Assembly (NCBI GenBank): GCA_019638625.1
Contig: JAHBTK010000002.1
Coordinates: 434,001-498,000 of the forward strand
Direction: 5' to 3'
Origin: Chitinophagaceae bacterium
Lineage (GTDB): Bacteria > Bacteroidota > Bacteroidia > Chitinophagales > Chitinophagaceae
Length of the DNA stretch: 64,000 nucleotides
Within the stretch, counting starts at the first letter, position 1; each line of letters opens with the position of its first letter. The notes under the pieces are model-generated. The model saw nothing but the letters and a program-made list of their open reading frames with translations, had not been told where the DNA came from and did not search any database. Both the position numbers and the translations under genes were made by a program. This document shows positions 19,701 through 26,601 of this stretch, in pieces.

Positions 19701-20204
19701 GGATTTACCACTACTTTGCAGTATAAGGGATTTGACTTTATGGCAATTCTCGCTTACCAGATTGGCGGTAAATTCTTAAGTGTTGAATATGCCAACCACC
19801 TGTACAGGAGCGGTAATATAGGCAATGCCCTGTCTGCGGAATTACTGGGTAATACCTGGACGCCCGAAAACAAAGGGGCTAAATTCCCGATGACCTTCTA
19901 TGGTGATACCTACTATACGGGAGGTTCTACACATGGCTCATGGCAATACAGCGATATGGCTTTGTTCAATGCCTCTTACCTGAATATAAAGAACCTCACT
20001 TTAGGGTATAATTTCAGCAGCAATATTGCAGATAAAATAAAAGCCAAAAATATCCGTGTATATGCATCTGCAGATAATATAGCCATGTTCACTTCACATT
20101 CGGGCATCGACCCCCGTATGTCGCTGGTAGGCGGTATGGAAGTGGGTGCTGCCGTTTATCTGCCGATGAGCACTATGTCTGTAGGGGTTAACGTGAATTT
20201 TTAA
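16734..20204 (+). CDS. SusC/RagA family TonB-linked outer-membrane transporter
   Basis: A 1156-residue TonB-dependent transporter. The signal peptide ends around AVMAQ (residue 22). A carboxypeptidase-like beta domain (VSGKVTDGGGGPLPGVTVTV) spans about 25-105, followed by the plug with VPGIQVSSIDG, the IRLRGAGS-type segment and SVLKDAASTAVYGARGANGV. The barrel ends in a terminal phenylalanine (SVGVNVNF). There is no STN domain and no sigma or FecR gene nearby, so control is probably by its own promoter. The SusD partner starts 13 bases downstream. No degradative enzyme accompanies the pair. Confidence 0.94.
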   Translation: MKKRLLLVLSFCLCGYLAVMAQKQVSGKVTDGGGGPLPGVTVTVKGTQTSTTTAEDGIFQISVPDRAVLVFSFVGFATQEIAVGNQANITVRLAEAQSAMDTLIVIGYGTARKKDYTGAVTAVNSRVISTQANSTVTRALEGVVPGIQVSSIDGQPGLDMGIRLRGAGSTMQNSSNALIVIDGVPTEYANALASINPRDIESISVLKDAASTAVYGARGANGVLLITTKKGSRGKANISFETRAGFNFLGTMRYDRIDNAKDFYEHAWLAIYNSVRYGYEGGSSTNGKYTTNVQNPNMSHQEAAEFASAHLFDYTGSTTNFSRNLLGNHMLYEVPGAVYTSTGSGANASATMSGAYLINPDGKLNPNARQLFESGSYENYFFERMFRQEHTLSASGGTEKMDYFVSLGMLEDPSYIRGSKFKRYNVRSNINAQLTSWLKVGANMGYSFRNTQSPATRFGRNPGTVQQNAFRWTNGQSPLIPLFARDKDGNIMKNADGTDRVHNNAGVSYSPLGPTSQPLYTTNLIQLLDKDIDRRESHDLNLKGYGTVSFLKDFSFTANLSYDRFSENRLRYGNSTTGVVVNIGALGRTYMNTGVFNTQQLLNWNKNLGVHSITALLGHEYYQWKSDFLNYNSAYALIDDFYGYANFVGRYTSSGAPFAAPSGGGDHTAMESYFGRVSYNYNDRYFLEGSARRDGSSKFRYEEDRWGTFWSIGAGWRLSDEKFMEGTGNWLNDLKLRASYGVIGNQSGISNYSGYQLWNYGAVYSTVNNGTGIPVSYTLSQGAINPAITWENTHTLDGGIDFSFWNRRINGSIDYYNKLTVNAVFAQPIAYSLGQRTITRNNARIVNRGFEVDVNIDVIRNQNFRWNVGLNGTHYRTILLKVPSTVLSEALGGKYIADIDGWGAASGGATSAGQTFLRGEGMDYYNLYLYKYAGVDQSTGLPLFHHTVTQKDLTDGLFGGSKVGDIVSTVNHSLADRYSMGSAIPKWIGGFTTTLQYKGFDFMAILAYQIGGKFLSVEYANHLYRSGNIGNALSAELLGNTWTPENKGAKFPMTFYGDTYYTGGSTHGSWQYSDMALFNASYLNIKNLTLGYNFSSNIADKIKAKNIRVYASADNIAMFTSHSGIDPRMSLVGGMEVGAAVYLPMSTMSVGVNVNF

Positions 20205-20217
20205 TTATACTAAAAGA

Positions 20218-21834
20218 ATGAAGATCATGAAAAAATATATAATAGGTTCGGTTGCTTTAGCCATCCTGTTTTTTTCAGCCTGCTCAGAAAAGCTGGAGGT
20301 AACGCCACCCAATAATATAACCGATGCGCAAATAGCAGAATTGCTTGCATCAGGCGATACGGAAAAGATAAAAATAGTGATGGGAAGTATGGCAAACAAT
20401 ATGCCGCTGCTGTTCAATAATGCCGGAGGCACCGGTTCAGGCGTTGCGGATATGTATTATACCAACCAGGGACTGGATGTAAACCGCAGCCTGGAAGGGA
20501 ATGATATGATACTGGGCGACCAGGAAGGATTGAATTCCCTTTGGGGAGCCATTGAATACCAGTTGGGCGATTTTATTAACGCAGCAAACGGGAAAAATGT
20601 GACCTACTGGAACTATGCGTGGTATTGCATTACTACTGCAAACCAAATGCTGAATTATCTTACGGATGAAGTAGTGTCCAATAACAATTTCCTGAAAGAT
20701 TGTAAGGCAAGAGGGCTGGTAGTAAGGGCTTATGCCTATAATTACCTGATGGAAAACTACCAGGATGCCTATATGCAGGGTGGAAATAATAAACTGGGTA
20801 TTATGTTGTATGATACATTCAATCCAAACCAGGAAAATAAACCCCGTGCGTCGTCTGCAGAAACATACCAGTTCATTAAGAACGACCTTACGACCGCCAT
20901 TACACTTTTACAGGGCGCGGGGATAGGGTATACACCTGATTTGGCGGACATCGATCTGGGCGTCGCTAATTTCCTGCTGGCGCGTGTGGCTGTATGGACG
21001 GGTGATTGGCCCACAGCTATTACAGCATGTAACAGTATCCTGAGCAACTATCCCACTTTAATGAGTGAGGCGCAGTATGGCGGCAAAAACACCGGTACAG
21101 TATCTGACCCTGTATTTTTGCCGGAAAGCAACGGGTTTCTAAATAATGCGCAAAACCCTGAAGTAATATTAGGCTTTCCTTTAGGCCAGGCTAATACACA
21201 TTTCACTACTTATATGAACTGTTTTGGTGTTGGCAACGGGGGCGTATCAAGGGCGTATAAAAGAATTGACAATCGCCTGTATGAAAAGATCGCAGATGAC
21301 GATTACCGTAAGGATTGCTTTATGCTGGATGCATTCGGCAACTATACTTACCCGGGAACGAACACAGTTGCGTTTATACCTTCTTATACCAATTCCAAGT
21401 TTGCGGCTACCCACGGGCTTGGCAGTACTGATAAAATAAATGTGGGGGCATCTACGGCTTTTTATATGCGCACATCGGAAGTGTTGCTGATGAAGGCTGA
21501 GGCAGAGGCACAGGGAGTGAGTGAAGATGCAGCCAAAACAACATTAAATATTCTATTGGCTGCCCGTACCAAAAACGGCAGCACCACTTTAACCTGCGAT
21601 AACTATCCGGGCATGGCGGGCTTAAGTGCTTTACAGATGGTACAGTTGCAAACCCGTATTGAACTCTGGGGTGAAGGCGGACGCGAATTCTATAACAATA
21701 AGCGCTGGAATATCCCGGTTGACAGGGCAAGCTCTTCCAACCATGTCACCAAGACTACCTACCCGGTTTCGCGGATGACACTGGATATCCCTGAAAACGA
21801 GATCCTGTATAACCCGCTGGCTGTACAAAACTAG
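20218..21834 (+). CDS. SusD/RagB family nutrient-binding lipoprotein
   Basis: Outer-membrane lipoprotein partner of the SusC-like gene just upstream. The signal sequence carries the lipobox FFSAC, followed by the usual Ser/Glu-rich start. The TPR-like helical body has NYLMENYQDAYM, the RAYAYNYLMEN helix and TSEVLLMKAEAEAQ near the C-terminal third. The final region has the SusD-type ELWGEGGREFYNNKRW, related to the common GEGxRxxDxRRW pattern. An ATG at 20227 is an equally possible start. A clean hairpin terminator follows. Confidence 0.92.
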   Translation: MKIMKKYIIGSVALAILFFSACSEKLEVTPPNNITDAQIAELLASGDTEKIKIVMGSMANNMPLLFNNAGGTGSGVADMYYTNQGLDVNRSLEGNDMILGDQEGLNSLWGAIEYQLGDFINAANGKNVTYWNYAWYCITTANQMLNYLTDEVVSNNNFLKDCKARGLVVRAYAYNYLMENYQDAYMQGGNNKLGIMLYDTFNPNQENKPRASSAETYQFIKNDLTTAITLLQGAGIGYTPDLADIDLGVANFLLARVAVWTGDWPTAITACNSILSNYPTLMSEAQYGGKNTGTVSDPVFLPESNGFLNNAQNPEVILGFPLGQANTHFTTYMNCFGVGNGGVSRAYKRIDNRLYEKIADDDYRKDCFMLDAFGNYTYPGTNTVAFIPSYTNSKFAATHGLGSTDKINVGASTAFYMRTSEVLLMKAEAEAQGVSEDAAKTTLNILLAARTKNGSTTLTCDNYPGMAGLSALQMVQLQTRIELWGEGGREFYNNKRWNIPVDRASSSNHVTKTTYPVSRMTLDIPENEILYNPLAVQN

Positions 21835-21852
21835 ACGTGGTAACAGCATAAT

Positions 21853-21883
21853 TAAAAGAGGCAGCTTTCGGCTGCCTCTTTTA
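21853..21883. terminator. Bidirectional rho-independent terminator
   Basis: The perfect 13-bp stem TAAAAGAGGCAGC / GCTGCCTCTTTTA has loop TTTCG. It lies 18 bases after the susD-like stop and ends about 60 bases before the 3' end of the convergent sterol desaturase gene. Confidence 0.88.
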
Positions 21884-21942
21884 ATATATACGGGGCTAAA
21901 CAACCCGGTCAGCAATAAAAACCTGTTTCGTATAATATCCGG

Positions 21943-22848
21943 TTAGTTCGGGCCTGATCCATTTTTTTCCTGTTCCCGCATTTGTTCGCTGGTAAGCCGG
22001 GTGCCGTCATGGCTCCAGCCGGGAGGACCAAACAGGTATCTCAGTTTGAGTTTCCAGCCGATATCATTCCGCTTTAAGTCGCCCAGGATAGTTTTCCATT
22101 CATGAAATACCAGGTTAACGGGGGTCTCTTTTTCAAGCGGTTTTGTTAACCCATAGCGGATACGTTGATAATTTTCCGCCGGCATCTCCCGCTGAAAGGT
22201 GCCAAACATTTTATCCCAGATAATCAGGAACATACCCATATTCTTATCCAGGTACAATGCATTGGAAGCATGGTGTACCCGGTGGTGAGAGGGGGTGACC
22301 AGAATATACTCCAGCCAACCCATTTTCTTTATCAATTCAGTATGCACAAAGATGCCCCATATCTGAGTAGCGGAATAAACAAATACAATATCCAGCGGCT
22401 TAAACCCGAGGAATGCCAATGGTATAAAATAAACAAAACGGTACAGCGGTTGAAAAACAGAAGACCTGAAACCTACCGTAAAGTTCATTTTTTCTGACGA
22501 ATGATGGGTAACATGTACGGCCCAGAACAAGCGGACCTCGTGATCGAACCGGTGTAACCAGTAATAGAGAAAATCCTCCAGCACCAGCAGCAACAACCAG
22601 TACATCACCACACCGGAAAAAGAAAGCAGCTTATGTTCATAACAATAATCAAGAATTAAAATATAAATACCCCTGAACAATATGTCAGTGATCGCGTTCA
22701 GCAGCATCATATAAACATTGGCTACGGTATCTTTTACAGAATACAGCTTTTTATACCGGTAATTGCTTAAAATAATCTCCAGCCCGATAATAACCAGGTA
22801 AAGGGGGGTGCTGATCAGTATCAACCATTGTTCTCTCAAATCTTCCAT
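21943..22848 (-). CDS. Sterol desaturase / fatty acid hydroxylase family protein
   Basis: A membrane di-iron enzyme of the ERG3/C-5 sterol desaturase superfamily, whose members hydroxylate or desaturate lipids and carotenoids. It has hydrophobic segments near residues 10-28, 48-68 and 78-97. The histidine motifs are HRFDH, HVTHH and HHRVHH, with a further conserved His in the VHTELIKKMG segment. At 301 residues the length is normal. It is a lone reverse-strand gene. The lipid substrate cannot be inferred, although two acyl desaturases lie at the window start. Confidence 0.9.
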   Translation of the reverse strand: MEDLREQWLILISTPLYLVIIGLEIILSNYRYKKLYSVKDTVANVYMMLLNAITDILFRGIYILILDYCYEHKLLSFSGVVMYWLLLLVLEDFLYYWLHRFDHEVRLFWAVHVTHHSSEKMNFTVGFRSSVFQPLYRFVYFIPLAFLGFKPLDIVFVYSATQIWGIFVHTELIKKMGWLEYILVTPSHHRVHHASNALYLDKNMGMFLIIWDKMFGTFQREMPAENYQRIRYGLTKPLEKETPVNLVFHEWKTILGDLKRNDIGWKLKLRYLFGPPGWSHDGTRLTSEQMREQEKNGSGPN

Positions 22849-22949
22849 AACAGGCGCAAATGTAAGAAGGATTTATTTGCCGCTTAGATCAACATAGTCG
22901 GTCTATTCGCATAGGAATAAAAATAAGCCCCGGACTGTTAACGGCGAAA

Positions 22950-23326
22950 TCATCCGGTTGACCTCCTGGTATTTTTCTCTACAAGGAGAACAATGACAAT
23001 ACCGGCGGCATAAGCTATAAGATCTTCCCGGGCAAAGGAAGTGCCGATCACAACCCTTGCCAGCCGGTTGTGCTGTAAACCAAGTACGGAAATAATATTA
23101 AAGTATTGCAAAATTCTACCAGGAAACTGAAAGCCAGCACCCCCATGGCGGTAGCCACTACCGGAGTATCGAAGAAAGCGCGTATGGCGCAGTATATCAG
23201 TATCACTACCAGTACATCGCCCAGGTAAGGGCGTATAAAGCTGTCATTTACATACAGGGCTATCAGTATTTCAATCACAAACAGGATGACAGTGATTATG
23301 AAATATTGGGTATGAAACCTGGGCAT
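22950..23326 (-). pseudogene. DUF2809 family membrane protein, interrupted by a single-base frameshift
   Basis: The first ~72 residues (from MPRFHTQYFIITVILFV, with three hydrophobic segments and the conserved YLGDVLVVILIYC) match the small DUF2809 membrane family. The open frame then ends at 23048. In the neighbouring frame the rest of the family continues without a break as QYFNIISVLGLQHNRLARVV and then GTSFAREDLIAYAAGI, ending at 22950. One missing T in a T-run (the AAAA at 23110-23113 on the forward strand) explains the shift; restoring it gives a 125-residue protein of normal length. This could be a real recent mutation or a sequencing error. Function of the family is unknown. Confidence 0.8.
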
Positions 23327-23544
23327 CGGCTTGTTGTTTGTAAGATAAATTTACATCTGATTCGTATTCGATGGTGTTCACGAACCTATACAGCGAGAGC
23401 CCCCCTGATAAGAAAGCGGTGCTCAATACTTTGTTCCTCCGGTATTGGATGAGGTTTGTCCTTCGTAAAGGCTCTACCCGGCGAAAGTGGTTGATATCAG
23501 CGTAAGCCCGGAAGTTGAACCAACTTTAAAACGACACTTTTAAA

Positions 23545-23694
23545 ATGGCATATTACATCAGAGTTTTAGGTACACAAGACCCGGATATTAATATTGACGA
23601 GTTCATTCAAGAATCAGCGGGAAAAGATGTTTTTAACGCTATTAAAACAAGCAGTACAAAAGTAGCCTCATACGCATACAACATTTTGTGTTAG
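23545..23694 (+). pseudogene. Truncated conserved hypothetical protein, N-terminal fragment
   Basis: The 49-codon frame opens with MAYYIRVLGTQDPDINIDEF, which I recall as the opening of a ~110-residue hypothetical protein found in many bacteria. The rest of that protein is absent: after about 22 residues the sequence diverges and ends at TAG. The stop lies inside the imperfect palindrome described at 23676-23749. Recognition is from memory and was not checked by a search. Confidence 0.4.
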
Positions 23695-23749
23695 CAGCGA
23701 ACCCCACGCGGGATTTCAGCATTTTCGTTCTCCGCAGACCTGTGTTATG
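23676..23749. repeat. Imperfect palindrome, attC-like in outline
   Basis: CATACAACA (23676-23684) faces TGTGTTATG (23741-23749). Inside these, GCGAAC faces GTTCTCCGC with unpaired bases between the blocks. A GTTAGCAGC block lies near the left end. The two-block inverted layout with bulges is like an integron attC site, but the core bases do not match the GTTRRRY consensus well, so the identity is uncertain. Confidence 0.3.
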
Positions 23750-23834
23750 AATTAAAGTTAGTTCTTTGAACAACCGTATTTCCGGGTTTTCTGTCGAATC
23801 CCTATATTTACTCCCAATTTAAAAGTGAAATAAT

Positions 23835-24647
23835 ATGGCTCATAACCTTTTACAGGGAAAAAAAGGAATTATTTTCGGCGCGCTTGATGAAAAATCTATC
23901 GCATGGAGAACGGCATTAAAATGCCACGAAGAAGGCGCCCGGTTGGTGCTCACCAATGCCCCGGTTGCACTGCGGATGGGGGAGATCAATAAGTTGGCGG
24001 ATACGGTGAAAGCGCCGGTGATCCCTGCGGATGTCACCAATATGGATGACCTGAAGAAATTATTTGAAGCGTCCATGGAGCATTTCGGCGGCAAAATAGA
24101 TTTTATCCTGCATTCGATCGGGATGAGCCTGAATGTGAGGAAGAATAAGCCATATACAGAGATCGATTACGGATTCAACCAGAAAACGCTGGATATATCC
24201 GCGATGTCTTTGCACCGGGTGTTGCGTACTGCCTGGGACCTGGATGCCCTGAATGAATGGGGCAGCGTGGTGGCCCTCACTTATATTGCCGCCCAACGGG
24301 TTTTCCCGCATTATAACGAAATGGCGGATGCCAAAGCATTACTGGAAAGCGTGGCCCGCAGTTTTGGGTACCACTATGGCTCTCACAAAAAGGTGAGAGT
24401 AAATACCATCTCTCAATCGCCTACCCGCACCACTGCCGGCAGCGGCATAAAAGGCTTTGACGGGTTTGTTACCTACGCGGAGAAGATGAGTCCGCTGGGC
24501 AATGCTACCAGCGATGACTGTGCTTCCTACTGTGTATCACTCTTTAGCGATTTCACCAGGATGGTAACCATGCAAAATCTTTTCCACGATGGCGGATTTT
24601 CTTCGATGGGTGTTACAGAAGAAATAATGGTCGCATTGGAGAAATAA
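23835..24647 (+). CDS. fabI: Enoyl-[acyl-carrier-protein] reductase (NADH), FabI type
   Basis: FabI catalyses the last reduction in each round of type II fatty acid synthesis, turning trans-2-enoyl-ACP into acyl-ACP. It is a short-chain dehydrogenase variant. The N-terminal nucleotide-binding segment is GIIFGALDEKSIAWRTA, and the HSIGMS segment is near residue 95. The FabI-type catalytic pair is Y160-x6-K167, and the SPTRTTAGSGI substrate loop follows. At 270 residues it has normal length, with no signal peptide. Decayed sequence lies on both sides, so it appears to be a stable housekeeping gene in an otherwise turning-over stretch. Confidence 0.95.
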   Translation: MAHNLLQGKKGIIFGALDEKSIAWRTALKCHEEGARLVLTNAPVALRMGEINKLADTVKAPVIPADVTNMDDLKKLFEASMEHFGGKIDFILHSIGMSLNVRKNKPYTEIDYGFNQKTLDISAMSLHRVLRTAWDLDALNEWGSVVALTYIAAQRVFPHYNEMADAKALLESVARSFGYHYGSHKKVRVNTISQSPTRTTAGSGIKGFDGFVTYAEKMSPLGNATSDDCASYCVSLFSDFTRMVTMQNLFHDGGFSSMGVTEEIMVALEK

Positions 24648-24759
24648 GCAGGTTACAAACAGGATTTGTAAAAGGGGCTATAGAAACTGTCCGGAAACCC
24701 TGGTGTTCGGAAGAATATTATTCAGGATGGGGATTACTAATGCCATGCTGGTTCCCTGC

Positions 24760-24951
24760 AATGTCCTTGCAGAATGCCTTGTTGATATCAGGCATTGGGG
24801 CACACTGTAGGAAGAGGTCGCGGCCATAACACCCGACCAGATTGTGAATAAGGATTTGAACCCGTATGCGCCTAAGTATGAAATTTATCCTATACCTCAG
24901 ACACAGCTTGACGCCAATCCAAATCTTGGACAAACTGATGTGTGGGAGTAA
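24760..24951 (+). pseudogene. Decayed SusD C-terminal fragment
   Basis: In one frame this reads VDIRHWGT, a TAG stop at 24808-24810, then ITPDQIVNKDLNPYAPKYE and IYPIPQTQLDANPNLGQTD before the final stop. The DIRxW motif and the PIPQxxxDANPNL ending are hallmarks of the SusD C-terminus. No N-terminal or central SusD sequence remains in the ~100 bases upstream. The rest of 24648-25102 shows nothing else recognisable. Confidence 0.8.
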
Positions 24952-25102
24952 TTGATCGTAATCCCGGGATTATACGGAATTTAGCGAATAGTATGGATAT
25001 TCCGAAACCAATACAAATTAAAGGCGCATGAATCTGATTCACGGTATTTTTCTTGTAGTAAAACAGTTTGATCAATTGAATAAAAAAAGAAGAGCCTGCA
25101 TT

Positions 25103-26431
25103 ATGCGGTCTTCCCTGGTAATAGGCTGCTTATTGATATGGTTTGTACATGCTGCACAGGCACAACTGAAAGCCGCCGTGATAAAAACAGACATTACACC
25201 ATCCGACTCTCAGTACCTGCTGGGCTACCAGGAGCGAAAATCTACCGGTGTGCGGGATCCTATCTATCATAAAATCCTGGCTTTGGATGATGGGAATACG
25301 CAGTTTTTTATCATTTCTTCTGATATATGCCTTTATTCACCATCAGAATATGATAAGGTGGCTGCACAATTGAATAAGCGATTTGGAATAAACCCGTTGA
25401 ATGTGTGGTGGAGTGTTACGCATACGCATTCGGCTCCCGAGTTCGGAGAAACGGGTTTGTATGGTGTGTATATGGGCGATCGCATACAGCATACTGTAGA
25501 TTCCGCCTATACCGAAATGATAGAGCAGAAATTAATAGATGGTGTAGCCGAAGCCAGGAGTAAACTGGCAGATGCCACATTAAGCGTGGGCTGGGGATTT
25601 TCGCAGGCAAATATGAACCGCAGGGCGATAGATGTGGACGGTAAGGCATCATTGGGCATGAATCCCGATGGCCCGGTTGACAGGCGGATTGGGTTATTGC
25701 GGATTGATAAGGCGGACGGAACGCCTATGGCATTAATTGCCAATTATGCCATGCATGGTACGGTAATGAGCGGCGCCAATCTTAAAATAAGCGGAGATGC
25801 ACCAGGTATTGTGGCGGAGTATGTAGAAGAAAAAACAGGAGCGCCCATGCTTTTCATCAACGGGGCTGCCGGTAACCTGGCGCCTATTTATAGTGTATAT
25901 CCCAACGCCGGCGCAGGTCATTTAGGCGAATTCCGGGTACTGCTGGGTGATAAAATACTGGAAGCGAACAGTAAGATCAAATACCCGGTAGAGGAAGTAA
26001 AACTGGTTCCGGATGAGATTGTAATAGAAACGCCCCGCAAGCCCGGTTTGGGATGGACAGACGACCTGAGTAAATATGCGGAGATCAAAAAAACAGGAGA
26101 CACGTTAGTACGGCTTCCGGTGCGATTGCTTAAGATCAATAAGGATATTGCGATATGGAGTGCCCCGCTGGAACTGTTCTGCGAAGTGTCTAACGAAGTG
26201 CGGAGCCGTTCTCCTTTTGCCTACACTTTTTATTTCGGCTATACCAACGGGTGGTTCGGCTATATGCCCACGGAGGCAGAATGGAAACACGGAGGCTATG
26301 AAGTGGAGGTGGTATCGCCCTTCACCCCGCAGGCAGCAGGCGATCTTACCGAGTCGGTAGTGGACCACCTGCAGGGCAAAATGCGGGCGCCGGAAGTAGT
26401 AACGGAGAAGCCCAAACGAAAAAATAAATAA
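25103..26431 (+). CDS. Secreted neutral/alkaline ceramidase-like hydrolase (copy 1)
   Basis: Belongs to the neutral/alkaline non-lysosomal ceramidase N-terminal domain family, zinc amidases that cleave the amide bond of ceramides; in Bacteroidota many members act on unknown substrates. The ATG at 25103 gives a clean signal peptide (MRSSLVIGCLLIWFVHAAQA), so the mature protein is periplasmic or surface-exposed. Family features are AAVIKTDITPS, LGYQERKSTG, the metal motif THTHSAPE (H107, H109) and FINGAAGNLAPIY. It has 443 residues and lacks the C-terminal domain of true ceramidases. A close paralogue lies 3.4 kb downstream. Confidence 0.82.
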   Translation: MRSSLVIGCLLIWFVHAAQAQLKAAVIKTDITPSDSQYLLGYQERKSTGVRDPIYHKILALDDGNTQFFIISSDICLYSPSEYDKVAAQLNKRFGINPLNVWWSVTHTHSAPEFGETGLYGVYMGDRIQHTVDSAYTEMIEQKLIDGVAEARSKLADATLSVGWGFSQANMNRRAIDVDGKASLGMNPDGPVDRRIGLLRIDKADGTPMALIANYAMHGTVMSGANLKISGDAPGIVAEYVEEKTGAPMLFINGAAGNLAPIYSVYPNAGAGHLGEFRVLLGDKILEANSKIKYPVEEVKLVPDEIVIETPRKPGLGWTDDLSKYAEIKKTGDTLVRLPVRLLKINKDIAIWSAPLELFCEVSNEVRSRSPFAYTFYFGYTNGWFGYMPTEAEWKHGGYEVEVVSPFTPQAAGDLTESVVDHLQGKMRAPEVVTEKPKRKNK

Positions 26432-26601
26432 CATAGTTTTATTTCACACAGAGAAAGCTCCTACCGGTCTCCCCGCAAGGGAGGGATCCTTGCACAGCCC
26501 TTGCTATCCGAAGATGATTATGAAGTGCCGGCACACTGTGAAAACGAAAGACGGAAAACGATAGACAAGAAACGGCAAACAAATTTAATTTTCATATTTA
26601 T

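Larger units (their letters stand above)
23327..23834. other. Relic-rich intergenic region upstream of fabI
   Basis: About 500 bases without a convincing intact gene. A 44-codon frame (23371-23505) has no recognisable family. A 49-codon frame (23545-23694, beginning MAYYIRVLGTQDPDI) resembles the start of a longer conserved hypothetical protein but stops early. A structured palindrome follows it (23676-23749). TATATTTA at 23803-23810 is one mismatch from the -7 promoter consensus and may serve fabI. Confidence 0.45.
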
